DNA of 17,473 nt from an uncultured Christensenellaceae bacterium (GTDB lineage: Bacteria; Bacillota; Clostridia; Christensenellales; Pumilibacteraceae). How positions within the stretch are numbered: the stretch's first letter is position 1; every line of letters starts with the position of its first letter. Below the pieces are notes generated by a model. That model had not been told where the DNA came from, made no database searches, and saw only the letters and a list, made by a program, of their open reading frames with translations. The stretch lies in contig CAJUPB010000021.1 of assembly GCA_910588155.1 (NCBI GenBank), positions 1 through 17,473 of the forward strand. The letters run 5' to 3'. Both the position numbers and the translations under genes were made by a program. Below are positions 4,538 to 11,111 of this stretch, one piece after another.

Positions 4538-4629
4538 TATGGAAGTAGCCTGTGGTTCGCCGCACGATATGCACGACGGCTGGAACCGAGCGAAAAACGA
4601 TTTATCGGTGCGCACTACTTCCTTTTTTT
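4538..4629 (+). ncRNA. Small structured RNA 2 (candidate), convergent with the 4615-4941 gene
   Basis: About 90 nt are closed by GGAAGTAG (4541-4548) pairing with CTACTTCC (4615-4622), then TTTTTTT. Inside, GGTTC (4554-4558) can pair with GAACC (4583-4587), and CGAT-TT-ATCG forms a small hairpin. GCACGA occurs twice. The stop codon of the convergent gene is the first three bases of the closing 3' arm (CTA, 4615-4617). The sequence is unrelated to small RNA 1, but promoter, length, terminator and overlap match. An ATG lies at 4539, right at the predicted start, so a leaderless peptide cannot be excluded, but its frame runs through the terminator. Confidence 0.65.
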
Positions 4630-4941
4630 ATTGCTGTCTGTTATGGACAGCACTATTTTTTTGTCCGCATTTGAAAAATGCCAACCTTTTTGCACTTCGT
4701 TTTCCACACCTTTGCTTACTCGCATAATCTTCGGTCGCAAATACGCACGTTCCTCGTTTTTCGGTTCGGGGTTCTTCGTCAACGGAATATTTAATATCCC
4801 GTTTGTTTCCGAACTTCTCGTTATTCCCAATACAAGGAAATCTTTACCGTCCTCACCGAACACATACACGGGATGTCCCGTAAACTGCGCGTTGCGTATC
4901 TTTCGAAAATGCGATTGAAAGCGTTTCTTTTCTTTGTTCAA
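4615..4941 (-). CDS. Small basic protein of the variable locus, element 2
   Basis: The 108-residue product starts at TTG 4941 (overlapping a TGA as TTGA) behind AGAGAGG. It has an N-terminal basic helix (EKKRFQSHFRKIRNA), then GHPVYVFGEDGKDFLVLGIT, NGILNIPLTKNPEPK, RAYLRPKI and GWHFSNADKKIVLSIT, and ends in SNKKRK. From memory, this HPVYVF ... LGIT ... NP ... YLRP ... GW pattern resembles a small protein seen in Firmicute mobile elements, possibly a PemK/MazF-like barrel; unverified. It occupies the same place, with the same ribosome site and terminator overlap, as the different 164-628 gene in element 1. It could be a toxin, an RNA-binding partner of the convergent RNA, or a transfer-related protein. 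Confidence 0.7.
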   Translation of the reverse strand: MNKEKKRFQSHFRKIRNAQFTGHPVYVFGEDGKDFLVLGITRSSETNGILNIPLTKNPEPKNEERAYLRPKIMRVSKGVENEVQKGWHFSNADKKIVLSITDSNKKRK

Positions 4942-5124
4942 TCTTTCACCTCTCTTTTTTCTTTCCCGTGGCGGTCTTGCCGCCGTTTGCCCGTCGGCTT
5001 TTTCGCCCTCTTGCTACCCGTCATAACAAGAGGGCAAGCCGACTGTACCGCATATACAGTCTTAAATAATTCGCACCACCTCGCTTTCCCGCAGTCACAA
5101 TGCCGCCACGGGTCGGCATAACTC
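4942..5124 (-). other. Structured leader before the variable gene, element 2
   Basis: This is the copy of 629-812. GTCGGCTT/AAGCCGAC and GCCCTCTTG/CAAGAGGGC (4993-5043) form a 17-bp stem with bulge TTTC and a 13-nt loop. The bulge differs from element 1 (TTTT) while the stem is kept. A frame opening at 5186 closes here after 82 codons at 4938, overlapping the TTG of the next gene. In element 1 one extra A fuses the frames. Confidence 0.45.
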
Positions 5125-5301
5125 TTACGCTCCGCAACAGGTCTTGTCTGCCGCAAATGCTTCGGCAAGCTCTCTTGCGAGCGCAAACGTCTTTAACAGT
5201 CCGCTCTTTGTCTTTCCGTCTGCGGAGATTATACCGTATCTGCCGCAGAGATACTTGACTATGCTATACTCTCCGATTTCTTCAATGATTTTGTAGGTCA
5301 T
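5125..5301 (-). CDS. 58-aa conserved small protein, element 2
   Basis: This is the copy of 813-989 with one R-to-K change (IVKYLCG) and one silent change. The TAA-agct-ATG junction with the preceding gene is kept. Conservation of frame and start in both elements supports a real gene. Function unknown. Confidence 0.7.
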   Translation of the reverse strand: MTYKIIEEIGEYSIVKYLCGRYGIISADGKTKSGLLKTFALARELAEAFAADKTCCGA

Positions 5302-5305
5302 AGCT

Positions 5306-5596
5306 TTATCCCTTTATGTACTCGCTTAACGCTTCCCAACGCCCGCAAGCTTCGTGATACTTGATTACCGTATACAAGTCTCGCGTCTTTTCCGCTTTCG
5401 TAGTTTTGCCGCACGTTGCAACTTCGATTATGAAGCTGCTGTATTCGCAACTCGCCAAACCGTTGAGCTTTACGTATTTAGACCTTAAAGCGAAATATTC
5501 CTTTTGCGCTTTGTCATAGGCTTTACCTTGTGCGATATTCCACTTCTTCACCGCTTCTTGCTTCTTCTTGACTTCCTGCTTCTCTTGATTTGTCAC
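5306..5596 (-). CDS. 96-aa Lys/Glu-rich small protein, element 2
   Basis: This is the homolog of 994-1284, starting at GTG 5596 (MTNQEKQEVKKKQEAV). An extra base upstream, compared with element 1, removes the alternative start, which fixes the start for both copies. Several substitutions cluster in the middle (YVKLNGLASCEY, ATCGKTTKAEKTRD) and the frame stays open throughout, as expected under coding constraint. It has a charged helical N-terminal half. It follows the 37-bp intercistronic repeat and is coupled to the 58-aa gene. Function unknown. Confidence 0.75.
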   Translation of the reverse strand: MTNQEKQEVKKKQEAVKKWNIAQGKAYDKAQKEYFALRSKYVKLNGLASCEYSSFIIEVATCGKTTKAEKTRDLYTVIKYHEACGRWEALSEYIKG

Positions 5597-5607
5597 TTCT
5601 CTTCACA

Positions 5608-5644
5608 CTCCTTTCCCCGTTAAGCCGTTAGGTCAGCAGATTTT
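5608..5644 (-). repeat. 37-bp intercistronic repeat with ribosome site, copy 3
   Basis: This matches 1295-1331 and 2009-2045. It sits between the truncated 168-aa homolog and the 5306-5596 gene and provides its AAAGGAG site. Confidence 0.85.
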
Positions 5645-5866
5645 TTATTCTATCCGTTGCTTATTCAGCCGCTCGCGTACTGCTTTTACTTCGTCGTCAA
5701 TCGACCGCAAAAACTCTTGTTTATTTGAGATATAATACTCGAACGCTTTGAGTATCTCGGCATTGAAAGCCTTGTCTTTCTTTCGACATTCAACCGCCGT
5801 AAAGTACAGTCCTTTCAATTCGTCGTAAGCATTACAATCGCAGTTTATTACCTCTTCAACGACCAT
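5645..5866 (-). pseudogene. C-terminal remnant (73 aa) of the 168-aa protein gene
   Basis: The remnant begins MVVEEVINCDCNAYDELKGL and ends NKQRIE. It matches the last 73 residues of the 1332-1838 product. The Cys/aromatic N-terminal half is missing, replaced by unrelated DNA at 5868. The frame extends to 6049, but that part is antisense to the toxin-antitoxin promoter and antitoxin gene and is not real. No promoter or ribosome site precedes the Met. How the downstream minus-strand genes of element 2 are now transcribed is unclear. Confidence 0.8.
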
Positions 5867-5917
5867 AACAGCAAGTAAATTCAGAGTCGAATTTATCGAA
5901 GGCAAAAAGTAGCAACT

Positions 5918-5971
5918 TTCGAACATATTTTCGAAATCGTTATTGACTTTTCCCCGATTTCGTAGTATACT
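5918..5971 (+). promoter_or_regulatory. Toxin-antitoxin promoter with TTCGAA sites
   Basis: The -35 is TTGACT (5943-5948), the spacer is 17 bp and the -10 is TATACT (5966-5971). Palindromic TTCGAA sites lie just upstream at 5918-5923 and 5930-5935 (12 bp apart), with a third at 5988-5993 between the promoter and the antitoxin start. Spacing by about one helical turn suggests autoregulation by the antitoxin-toxin complex (inference). Confidence 0.75.
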
Positions 5972-5994
5972 AATAAAAAAGGAGACATTCGAAA

Positions 5995-6144
5995 ATGAAA
6001 AATGCCGCAATACAAAAAGACAATTCCAAACTCGACCAACGCATTGCAAATAAAATAATAGAACGCGAAAAGGAAATCGAAAACGAACCCGACAGCTGGA
6101 TAGACTTCGATACTTTTATCAATGACTTGAAAAAAGACTTATGA
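5995..6144 (+). CDS. Type II antitoxin (49 aa), partner of the ParE/RelE-like toxin
   Basis: The product begins MKNAAIQKDNSKLDQRIANK and ends with an acidic segment (EPDSWIDFDTFINDLKKDL) of the kind that wraps around ParE/RelE toxins. The charged middle (IIEREKEIEN) is helical. GGAG lies 10 nt before ATG 5995. The stop overlaps the toxin start as ATGA, the usual antitoxin-first, coupled layout. The N-terminus is too short to assign a DNA-binding fold, but the gene's place and the TTCGAA sites suggest a repressor role. Free toxin would be neutralised by this protein. Confidence 0.8.
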   Translation: MKNAAIQKDNSKLDQRIANKIIEREKEIENEPDSWIDFDTFINDLKKDL

Positions 6145-6443
6145 TTTACAAACTCGTTATACACAAAAGAGCCGCAATAGAAGCAAAAAATATTGCGATA
6201 TACATACGGAATATTTTATGCAATCCGCAAGCGGCTATAAATTTTGTACGCGCTATGGACGAAGAAAAGCCAAATATCTCGCAAAGACCGAATTCTTATC
6301 CGTATCGTATAATAAACGGAAAAGTTTACCGTTTTGCCGTAATCAAAAAATATCTAATGTTCTTCCAAGTTGACGAAAACAATAAAACCGTATATATCAA
6401 AAGCATAATGTACGGCGGACGAAACTATCAAAAACAACTATAA
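6141..6443 (+). CDS. ParE/RelE-superfamily toxin
   Basis: This 100-residue product follows the ParE/RelE fold pattern: N-terminal strand MIYKLVIHKRA, helical hairpin (AIEAKNIAIYIRNILCNPQAAINFVRAMDEE), then strands YPYRIINGKVYRFAVIKKYLMFFQVDENNKTVYIKSIMYGGR. The closing Y-GGR-NY resembles the usual tail. ParE members poison gyrase and RelE members cleave mRNA; the sequence does not decide between them. It is co-translated with the antitoxin. It probably stabilises element 2, and it replaces the repressor segment found in element 1. Confidence 0.85.
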   Translation: MIYKLVIHKRAAIEAKNIAIYIRNILCNPQAAINFVRAMDEEKPNISQRPNSYPYRIINGKVYRFAVIKKYLMFFQVDENNKTVYIKSIMYGGRNYQKQL

Positions 6444-6447
6444 GGCA

Positions 6448-6481
6448 AAACCCGCCCGAAATAATTCGAGGGCGGTTTTTT
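6448..6481 (+). terminator. Element 2 right-end terminator
   Basis: CCGCCC/GGGCGG with an AT-rich loop is followed by TTTTTT. It is the counterpart of 3256-3288; one base change closes the bulge, so the stem is slightly stronger. It ends the toxin-antitoxin transcript. Confidence 0.9.
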
Positions 6482-6530
6482 AATATCTTATATAAATAAC
6501 CCGTCAAGGACATTAAACACTCCGTTTCGT

Positions 6531-6576
6531 ATTCGTAATCACTAGGTCGGCGGTTCGAGTCCGCCCGGAAGCTCCA
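6531..6576 (+). repeat. att copy 2: 3' fragment of tRNA-Thr(CGT)
   Basis: This is identical to 3338-3383 over the anticodon loop, T arm, acceptor strand and CCA. It marks the junction of element 2 with the chromosome. The similarity extends left through the terminator to 6448 and right through the tRNA terminator to about 6613. Confidence 0.85.
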
Positions 6577-6588
6577 TAGCAAGCAAAA

Positions 6589-6615
6589 ACCGCACTTTCT
6601 CGGTGCGGTTTTTTT
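6589..6615. terminator. tRNA-type bidirectional terminator, copy 2
   Basis: ACCGCAC/GTGCGGT with A and T runs on both sides. It is the chromosomal copy and also lies 35 bp beyond the stop of the leftward zinc-ribbon gene, so it can end that transcript too. Confidence 0.85.
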
Positions 6616-6650
6616 CATACTCTTTTTTGATAATGTTTTGGTTGCGTTGG

Positions 6651-8306
6651 TTACTTCTTATTCGGCTTTGTTTTTTTAAACTCCATTGTTCGGACGGCGT
6701 GTTCGAACACGGGCTTCCAAAACCATCTGTCTTTCCCCAGACAGTTCCAAGAGCCGATTCCCTGTCTGTCGTTTACCGAAAAGAAGAACATAGCGTTATA
6801 TATGGGCTGGTCGAGTCCCGCCGTTACGAAATCCACAAATAATATGTTTCCGTTTTTATCAAACTGTTTGGTTTCGCCGAACACGGCGTCGGCACGCGCG
6901 TTTCTCAAAATCATAATCATCTGCCGTCCGAAGTCAAAAACCTGTTCTTCTTTCAACTCGCCGAGAACGTTTACATTCAGATTGACTGTCGTATCGGGCG
7001 TAGTGTAAATATATCTCGGAGGGTTGACGGGGTATTTGACTCTCCGAACCTCGTCGGACATCACTATAAAGTTTTTCGGCAATATCGCCGTTATCATATC
7101 TTCCACGATGCTCGCGCGGACAAACCCGATGTCGGGAATCTCTGCGTCGGCAGGCATATCCGCCTGCAAATCCTCGTAATTCAATCCGAGCACCCCGTTT
7201 TTCAGCGCGCTGCCGCTCACGTCGAATGTTGTTCCGCAATACGGACAATATGCCGTTTTTCCGCCGTCGTCGATTTTGACTCCCGCGCCGCATTGCGTGC
7301 AAAGCAACGCCTCCATTTCTTTGCCTTGAAATATGTTTATGCCCTTTTTCTCTTTTTTTTCGAACTTTCGTCCGCACACTACGCAGACACCGTCCGAAGA
7401 TATCTTGCCGCCGCAATGAACACAGACATTGCTTTTGAGCCTGCCGCCGTTTATGATGCTTATGTCGAGATTTTCGTCCGATTTGATATGTACGCCATCC
7501 GCCGCCGAACCGTGCCGCAAACCGCCGCCCGTTCCGCCGTAATGAAAGTGTCTTCTTTCATTCAGATAGACGTCGCCCGTCATTCCCGTCTTTTCCGCTA
7601 TCTTCGTCATTATATCTGCGACAAGGTCCGCCAAAGCTTTTTCTTCTTCGGATATTTTTTTGCCGCACAAATAAAAGACGAAAGCATCCTCTCCGTCCGT
7701 TTCCCGCCCCGATGCTTCCGTAAAAAACAATTGCACCAAGTACGCAAATTTTCCGTCGGGATAGCCGTACGCCTTGTCCGCTCTCATAACTTCCGCACGA
7801 AAAGCCGTCATCTTTGCTTTCAGCGCGGACGTAAAACCGTGCAAGGCGCGAGTCAAAGCCTTCGTTCTCGCGCACCTCACCAAGTCCGCGTTCTTTTTAG
7901 CCGCTTTCACAAGACGCTTATGCGCCGCTTTATCTCCGTACTGCTCCAAAATTACGCAACCGAACAGCTCCTTTGCCTCGTCTTTATAGCGTCCGTCTTT
8001 TATGCCGTAAACCTGTATCCCGACCAAAGCCGCCTCGAAATTCAGGTTTGCAAGAGCGTTTTCCAGATAATTCAAATCTTCCGCAAAAAGCGTGTTTTCG
8101 CTTATTCTTCTGCGAACGTAGTAAGCACACGCATCGTCGTCGCCGTTGTCGGCAAGATTGCGAAGTTGCTCCGCACTCATTTCGGAGTAAATTTCTTCCG
8201 CCGCCAGCGCATTTTCCGCCGTCTTTATATACTGCTCGATTATGCTTTCCGCCACGTCCTCACGGTTTTTGCGCAACGCATCAACTATTTGCCTTTTATT
8301 AAACAT
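6651..8306 (-). CDS. Zinc-ribbon protein with helical N-terminal domain (551 aa, unknown role)
   Basis: The start is ATG 8306 after AAAGGA; the frame continues to 8372, but that stretch holds a consensus promoter. Residues ~1-250 are alpha-helical and alanine-rich, perhaps TPR/SEL1-like (SAEQLRNLADNGDDDACAYY). Two zinc ribbons follow: Cys295/298/308/311 (CVHCGG ... CVVCGRKF) and Cys336/339/354/357 (CTQCGAG ... CPYCGTTF). The last ~160 residues form a mixed alpha/beta domain (ILPKNFIVMSDEVRRVKYP, TTVNLNVNVLGEL, DRWFWKPVFEHAVRTMEF), perhaps Mog1/PsbP-like, which is a weak guess. There is no signal peptide or membrane helix, so it should be cytoplasmic. It stands alone, transcribed away from the hydrolase gene. 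Confidence 0.8.
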   Translation of the reverse strand: MFNKRQIVDALRKNREDVAESIIEQYIKTAENALAAEEIYSEMSAEQLRNLADNGDDDACAYYVRRRISENTLFAEDLNYLENALANLNFEAALVGIQVYGIKDGRYKDEAKELFGCVILEQYGDKAAHKRLVKAAKKNADLVRCARTKALTRALHGFTSALKAKMTAFRAEVMRADKAYGYPDGKFAYLVQLFFTEASGRETDGEDAFVFYLCGKKISEEEKALADLVADIMTKIAEKTGMTGDVYLNERRHFHYGGTGGGLRHGSAADGVHIKSDENLDISIINGGRLKSNVCVHCGGKISSDGVCVVCGRKFEKKEKKGINIFQGKEMEALLCTQCGAGVKIDDGGKTAYCPYCGTTFDVSGSALKNGVLGLNYEDLQADMPADAEIPDIGFVRASIVEDMITAILPKNFIVMSDEVRRVKYPVNPPRYIYTTPDTTVNLNVNVLGELKEEQVFDFGRQMIMILRNARADAVFGETKQFDKNGNILFVDFVTAGLDQPIYNAMFFFSVNDRQGIGSWNCLGKDRWFWKPVFEHAVRTMEFKKTKPNKK

Positions 8307-8336
8307 AGTCCTTTCCCGTCTTTTGAAATCCGTATA

Positions 8337-8366
8337 ATTATATACTTTTTCTGTCGTTGTTGTCAA
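8337..8366 (-). promoter_or_regulatory. Promoter of the zinc-ribbon gene
   Basis: The -35 is TTGACA (8366-8361), the spacer is 18 bp and the -10 is TATAAT (8342-8337), with a start near 8330. It decides against the longer reading frame that would begin at 8372. Confidence 0.85.
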
Positions 8367-8443
8367 CATCATTTGTCAAAGCACGGCGTACGGACCTTAT
8401 AGCAATGCGCTATGCGGGCAGTGAGTCCACATATCAATACCGC

Positions 8444-8472
8444 TTGTTTTTTCGATAACGATATGATATAAT
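8444..8472 (+). promoter_or_regulatory. Promoter of the hydrolase gene
   Basis: The -35 is TTGTTT (8444-8449), the spacer is 17 bp and the -10 is TATAAT (8467-8472). A small hairpin ATAGC/GCTAT lies about 30 bp upstream. It is divergent from the zinc-ribbon promoter. Confidence 0.75.
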
Positions 8473-8502
8473 GATAAACAGCAATTCGAGGAGATATTCC
8501 AT

Positions 8503-9213
8503 ATGAGATTTCAGACGTTTGGCAGCAAAAATAATAAGGCAGTTTTGCTAATTCATACGCTGTTTACGAGTGCGGATTTTTTTGCGCCTGTAACACAGTT
8601 GCTCGCAAAGGACCATTTCGTTATTGTTCCTACTTTGTCCGGGCATTATGAAAATTCTACATTTGTATCGACAGCTGATGAGATAAGACAAATAAAAGAG
8701 TTCTTGTCCGAAAATAATATAGGTTTCCTTTATGCCGTTGCAGGATTTTCTTTGGGCGGCAATATTGCGTATGAGTTTTTTTGCAATAATGCCGCAATGA
8801 TTGAAAACGCAGTCATAGATAGTGCTCCGCTGTTCAATTTTTCCAAGTTCGTAAAGAATCATTTTCTTAAAAATTATACGAAATGCTTAAAAAGAATCAA
8901 ATCGGGTAAGTATGATGCCGCCCAAGAATTAAACAAACATTTTAACGGTATGGGAGAATACCAAAAGGATATTGCGCCCATTGTTTCGCAGGAAAGTCTA
9001 AACAGTCTTGTAGAAAGTTGTTACAACACGAGAGTTTATAAACTGTCCAAAGCCGAATTGAAAAAAGTTACCTTTATTTATGGCAGTAAGGATATAGCAA
9101 AACTTTGCAATATGCGATTGAAAAAGTATCATATCCGTAAGATGAAAGGCTGTGGACATTGCGGATTTTATCGCCAAAATCCCATTGAGTGGATGAAACA
9201 ATTTATTCTGTAA
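8503..9213 (+). CDS. Alpha/beta-hydrolase family protein (236 aa)
   Basis: The nucleophile elbow GFSLGG puts the catalytic Ser at 83. Asp197 (YGSKD) and His219 (GCGHCGF) complete a probable triad. LLIHTLFTSADFF near residue 15 matches the oxyanion-hole HG-type loop with Thr instead of Gly. The length is that of a compact esterase or lipase-like hydrolase with a small helical lid (~110-170). There is no signal peptide, so it is cytoplasmic. Substrate unknown. GAGGAG precedes ATG 8503. It is a single-gene unit with its own promoter and strong terminator. It is visibly A+T-richer, with different codon use (AAA, ATA, TTT) from the flanking genes, which suggests acquisition by transfer. Confidence 0.85.
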   Translation: MRFQTFGSKNNKAVLLIHTLFTSADFFAPVTQLLAKDHFVIVPTLSGHYENSTFVSTADEIRQIKEFLSENNIGFLYAVAGFSLGGNIAYEFFCNNAAMIENAVIDSAPLFNFSKFVKNHFLKNYTKCLKRIKSGKYDAAQELNKHFNGMGEYQKDIAPIVSQESLNSLVESCYNTRVYKLSKAELKKVTFIYGSKDIAKLCNMRLKKYHIRKMKGCGHCGFYRQNPIEWMKQFIL

Positions 9214-9246
9214 GATAATAAAATTTGTTTTTCTAATTAACAGCCA

Positions 9247-9278
9247 AAACTCTCGAACAAAATGTTCGAGAGTTTTTT
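9247..9278. terminator. Bidirectional terminator between hydrolase and lipoprotein genes
   Basis: A perfect 13-bp hairpin AAACTCTCGAACA/TGTTCGAGAGTTT with an AAA loop is followed by TTT on the + strand. On the minus strand it ends in GTTTTGG, so it may also stop the leftward GH3 operon. Confidence 0.9.
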
Positions 9279-9329
9279 CATAATCCGGAAGCGTAGCAAT
9301 AAGAACTTTGATTTTACAATTCCCTATGT

Positions 9330-9338
9330 GGGGGGGGG
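9330..9338. repeat. G9 homopolymer downstream of the GH3 operon
   Basis: Nine G on the + strand, in the non-coding stretch 9279-9410 beyond the lipoprotein stop. A small hairpin CTGTT/AACAG lies next to it. No gene is seen in this stretch. A similar nine-base tract sits in the promoter of the same operon. Confidence 0.8.
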
Positions 9339-9410
9339 CGCTGTTTGCGAACAGGCTTTTGTCTTTCAAAGAAAAGCGGAGTACGCCTTTCGGACGAATG
9401 AGGGGCAGAA

Positions 9411-11111
9411 TTACTGTATTATTTCGATGTATTGATACATTCCGAGACGGAAACCGGCAATGCTTCCGACGAGTTCGACAGATGTCAAAACATTGTTATT
9501 GCTGAAATTCGTGAAAACTATCGTGACCGTTTTTGTTTCGCCGACGGCAAGAGTTATTATTTCGGTCTTGGTTCCGCTCGGCTTCGGACTGCCTCCGGAG
9601 TTGGTCTGATAGAGTCTGATTTGGATTTCCGTCGTCCCCATATTGCTTACCGTGTAAGTCATACGGTACTTGTTCGACGAAGTCACCTTATAGGGCGACA
9701 ACGGCATAAAGTGCCAGCCCGAAGGTATCTTATCGTAAGTAACATCTTCTTTCGTGCCGCCTGCCTTGTAATGATATACCGCGCCGAACTCGCCGTTCAC
9801 CACGCCCCAATACGGGGTTTCCGCCTCTATGCCGCCTTCGCCTGTACTGCGGATATATCCTCCGACGGGATTTATCGGCGCACCCGGGGTCATATCCGCC
9901 GCTCCGTTCTTGGGATAGAGTTGAACCTTACCCGTTTTCGAACCGTTCGTGGGCGCATATTCCTCGACGTCGAACACGGGAGCGATTGTTATGTTTTTAT
10001 TCGGCATAACGAACTTCGAGCCTTCATAGACCTCTTTTTCGTCGTTTACGTTATACCAACCCGCAATCACTTTTCCGGCAGGAACTTCGGCCGCCAAAGC
10101 CACTTCCGTACCCGAAAGTACGGACTTACTTGTCTCCGTTCCTCCCTCGAAAGCTGCGTTTTTAAGCGTCAGTGTGTATTCCTTTGCTTCCACGCGTTCC
10201 ACGACGGCAACTTGGAATTTGTCGTCGGTAAAGTCGATATAATACGTATCCGTCAACCCTTCCGTTTCCTTTGTGTACTTTTCGTCGGTAAGCGCGGGCA
10301 GAGAATAGCTCGACTTCGTGGCGCAACCGTCGTTTTGGCACGCCACCTGTATCGTACCCGCGGAATACAGCGTGGGCGCAAGGGTAACCGTCGCTATATC
10401 TTCCGCATTCGGCCAATTGCAAACCGTTCTGTCAATCAGCTTTGCCGAAGTACGGATGTTGATGTAGTCGAGATTAGGACAAGCTGCCGTTGATGTGGAA
10501 ATCACTATCGTATTGAGTCCCTTTACAAGAGATACTTTGGATTCCGCCGTTACCATAGTGAAATACGTCGAGCTGGCTCCGGGAGGCGTTTCGCCTTCTT
10601 TCGGCACGATTGCGGACATATCCGCCACGTTATGACCGTTGTTGGTTATGGCGAAAGCCTGCGCAAGTTCCTGTCCGCCTATATAGGAATTGGACATTCT
10701 CAAATCGAGAGGCACTCTCACTTCCTTGTCCGATTCCACGACAAACGTGTACGAAACTCCCGGCGACATATTTTTCATACAAATATTTCCGCCGAAACCG
10801 CCGTTGAATGCGAAGCTGTTCGCCGCGCATCGGTGGTCTTTATTATTCGATACGCCGGAAAATTTCGCATTTTCGAACTCAAAGAAGTGGTCCGAAAGCG
10901 TTCCATCGTCTTCCGGCGCATTATCCACAAACGGCTGACGGGCCGGACGACGATTTACATCGTCCAAAAAGTCGTTGGGGCGCTGCATATTGTTGCCGCC
11001 GTCAATCGGGGGAGTCGTTCCCCCGCCGCCCGTACCGCCGCAGGCAACTACGGGCATACACATTACCGCCGCCAAGACAGCGGCAAGAATTATTTTAGAA
11101 AACTTTTTCAT
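9411..11111 (-). CDS. Surface lipoprotein with CBM6/35-like and repeat domains (566 aa)
   Basis: The signal peptide and lipobox VVAC place the lipidated Cys at 24 (MKKFSKIILAAVLAAVMCMP before it), followed by a flexible Gly/Thr/Pro linker. Residues ~75-222 resemble a CBM6/CBM35 carbohydrate-binding beta-sandwich (FFEFENAKFSG ... KGLNTIVISTS ... LDYINI). Residues ~311-380 resemble a Listeria/Bacteroides-type beta repeat (TLTLKNAAFEGG, VIAGWYNV, FVMPNKNITIAPVF). The last ~160 residues form another beta-rich domain. No catalytic motif is seen. Its ATG overlaps the GH3 stop as ATGA and follows AAGGAAGG, so the two are made together. It probably binds glycan at the surface for the GH3 enzyme. Confidence 0.85.
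   Translation of the reverse strand: MKKFSKIILAAVLAAVMCMPVVACGGTGGGGTTPPIDGGNNMQRPNDFLDDVNRRPARQPFVDNAPEDDGTLSDHFFEFENAKFSGVSNNKDHRCAANSFAFNGGFGGNICMKNMSPGVSYTFVVESDKEVRVPLDLRMSNSYIGGQELAQAFAITNNGHNVADMSAIVPKEGETPPGASSTYFTMVTAESKVSLVKGLNTIVISTSTAACPNLDYINIRTSAKLIDRTVCNWPNAEDIATVTLAPTLYSAGTIQVACQNDGCATKSSYSLPALTDEKYTKETEGLTDTYYIDFTDDKFQVAVVERVEAKEYTLTLKNAAFEGGTETSKSVLSGTEVALAAEVPAGKVIAGWYNVNDEKEVYEGSKFVMPNKNITIAPVFDVEEYAPTNGSKTGKVQLYPKNGAADMTPGAPINPVGGYIRSTGEGGIEAETPYWGVVNGEFGAVYHYKAGGTKEDVTYDKIPSGWHFMPLSPYKVTSSNKYRMTYTVSNMGTTEIQIRLYQTNSGGSPKPSGTKTEIITLAVGETKTVTIVFTNFSNNNVLTSVELVGSIAGFRLGMYQYIEIIQ

Larger units (their letters stand above)
4939..5867. repeat. ~929-bp direct repeat, copy 2
   Basis: This is nearly identical to 626-1554. 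The match stops sharply after 5867, inside the gene homologous to 1332-1838, where the toxin-antitoxin segment begins. Confidence 0.9.
3384..6576. mobile_element. Integrative element 2, tandem in the same tRNA-Thr site
   Basis: This is a unit of about 3.19 kb bounded by two copies of the tRNA-Thr(CGT) 3' end. Its order from the left is a truncated tyrosine integrase next to att, ssb, the conserved 55-bp repeat, a small RNA convergent with a basic protein gene, two small genes shared with element 1, a truncated copy of a third, and a type II toxin-antitoxin pair next to the right att. Integrase beside att is the usual layout of tRNA-targeted islands. The integrase lacks its N-terminal domains, so the unit is probably immobile unless helped by another element. 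Confidence 0.75.

Noticed and set aside
4539..4727. Leaderless peptide starting at ATG 4539 in small RNA 2
   Set aside because: The frame runs straight through the terminator and into antisense of the next gene, and small RNA 1 has no ATG at the same place. Structure explains the region better.
5867..6049. N-terminal extension of the 5645-5866 frame
   Set aside because: It is antisense to the toxin-antitoxin promoter and antitoxin gene and begins exactly at the junction, so it is chance read-through.
1..6576. CRISPR array or retron
   Set aside because: The repeats are few, long and not regularly spaced, and no Cas or reverse-transcriptase gene is present. The structured RNAs have no adjacent polymerase.
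10921..10929. DnaA-box match TTATCCACA, with similar TTATACACA at 6155
   Set aside because: They are isolated single matches inside coding genes, not a cluster next to dnaN. There is no sign of an origin.
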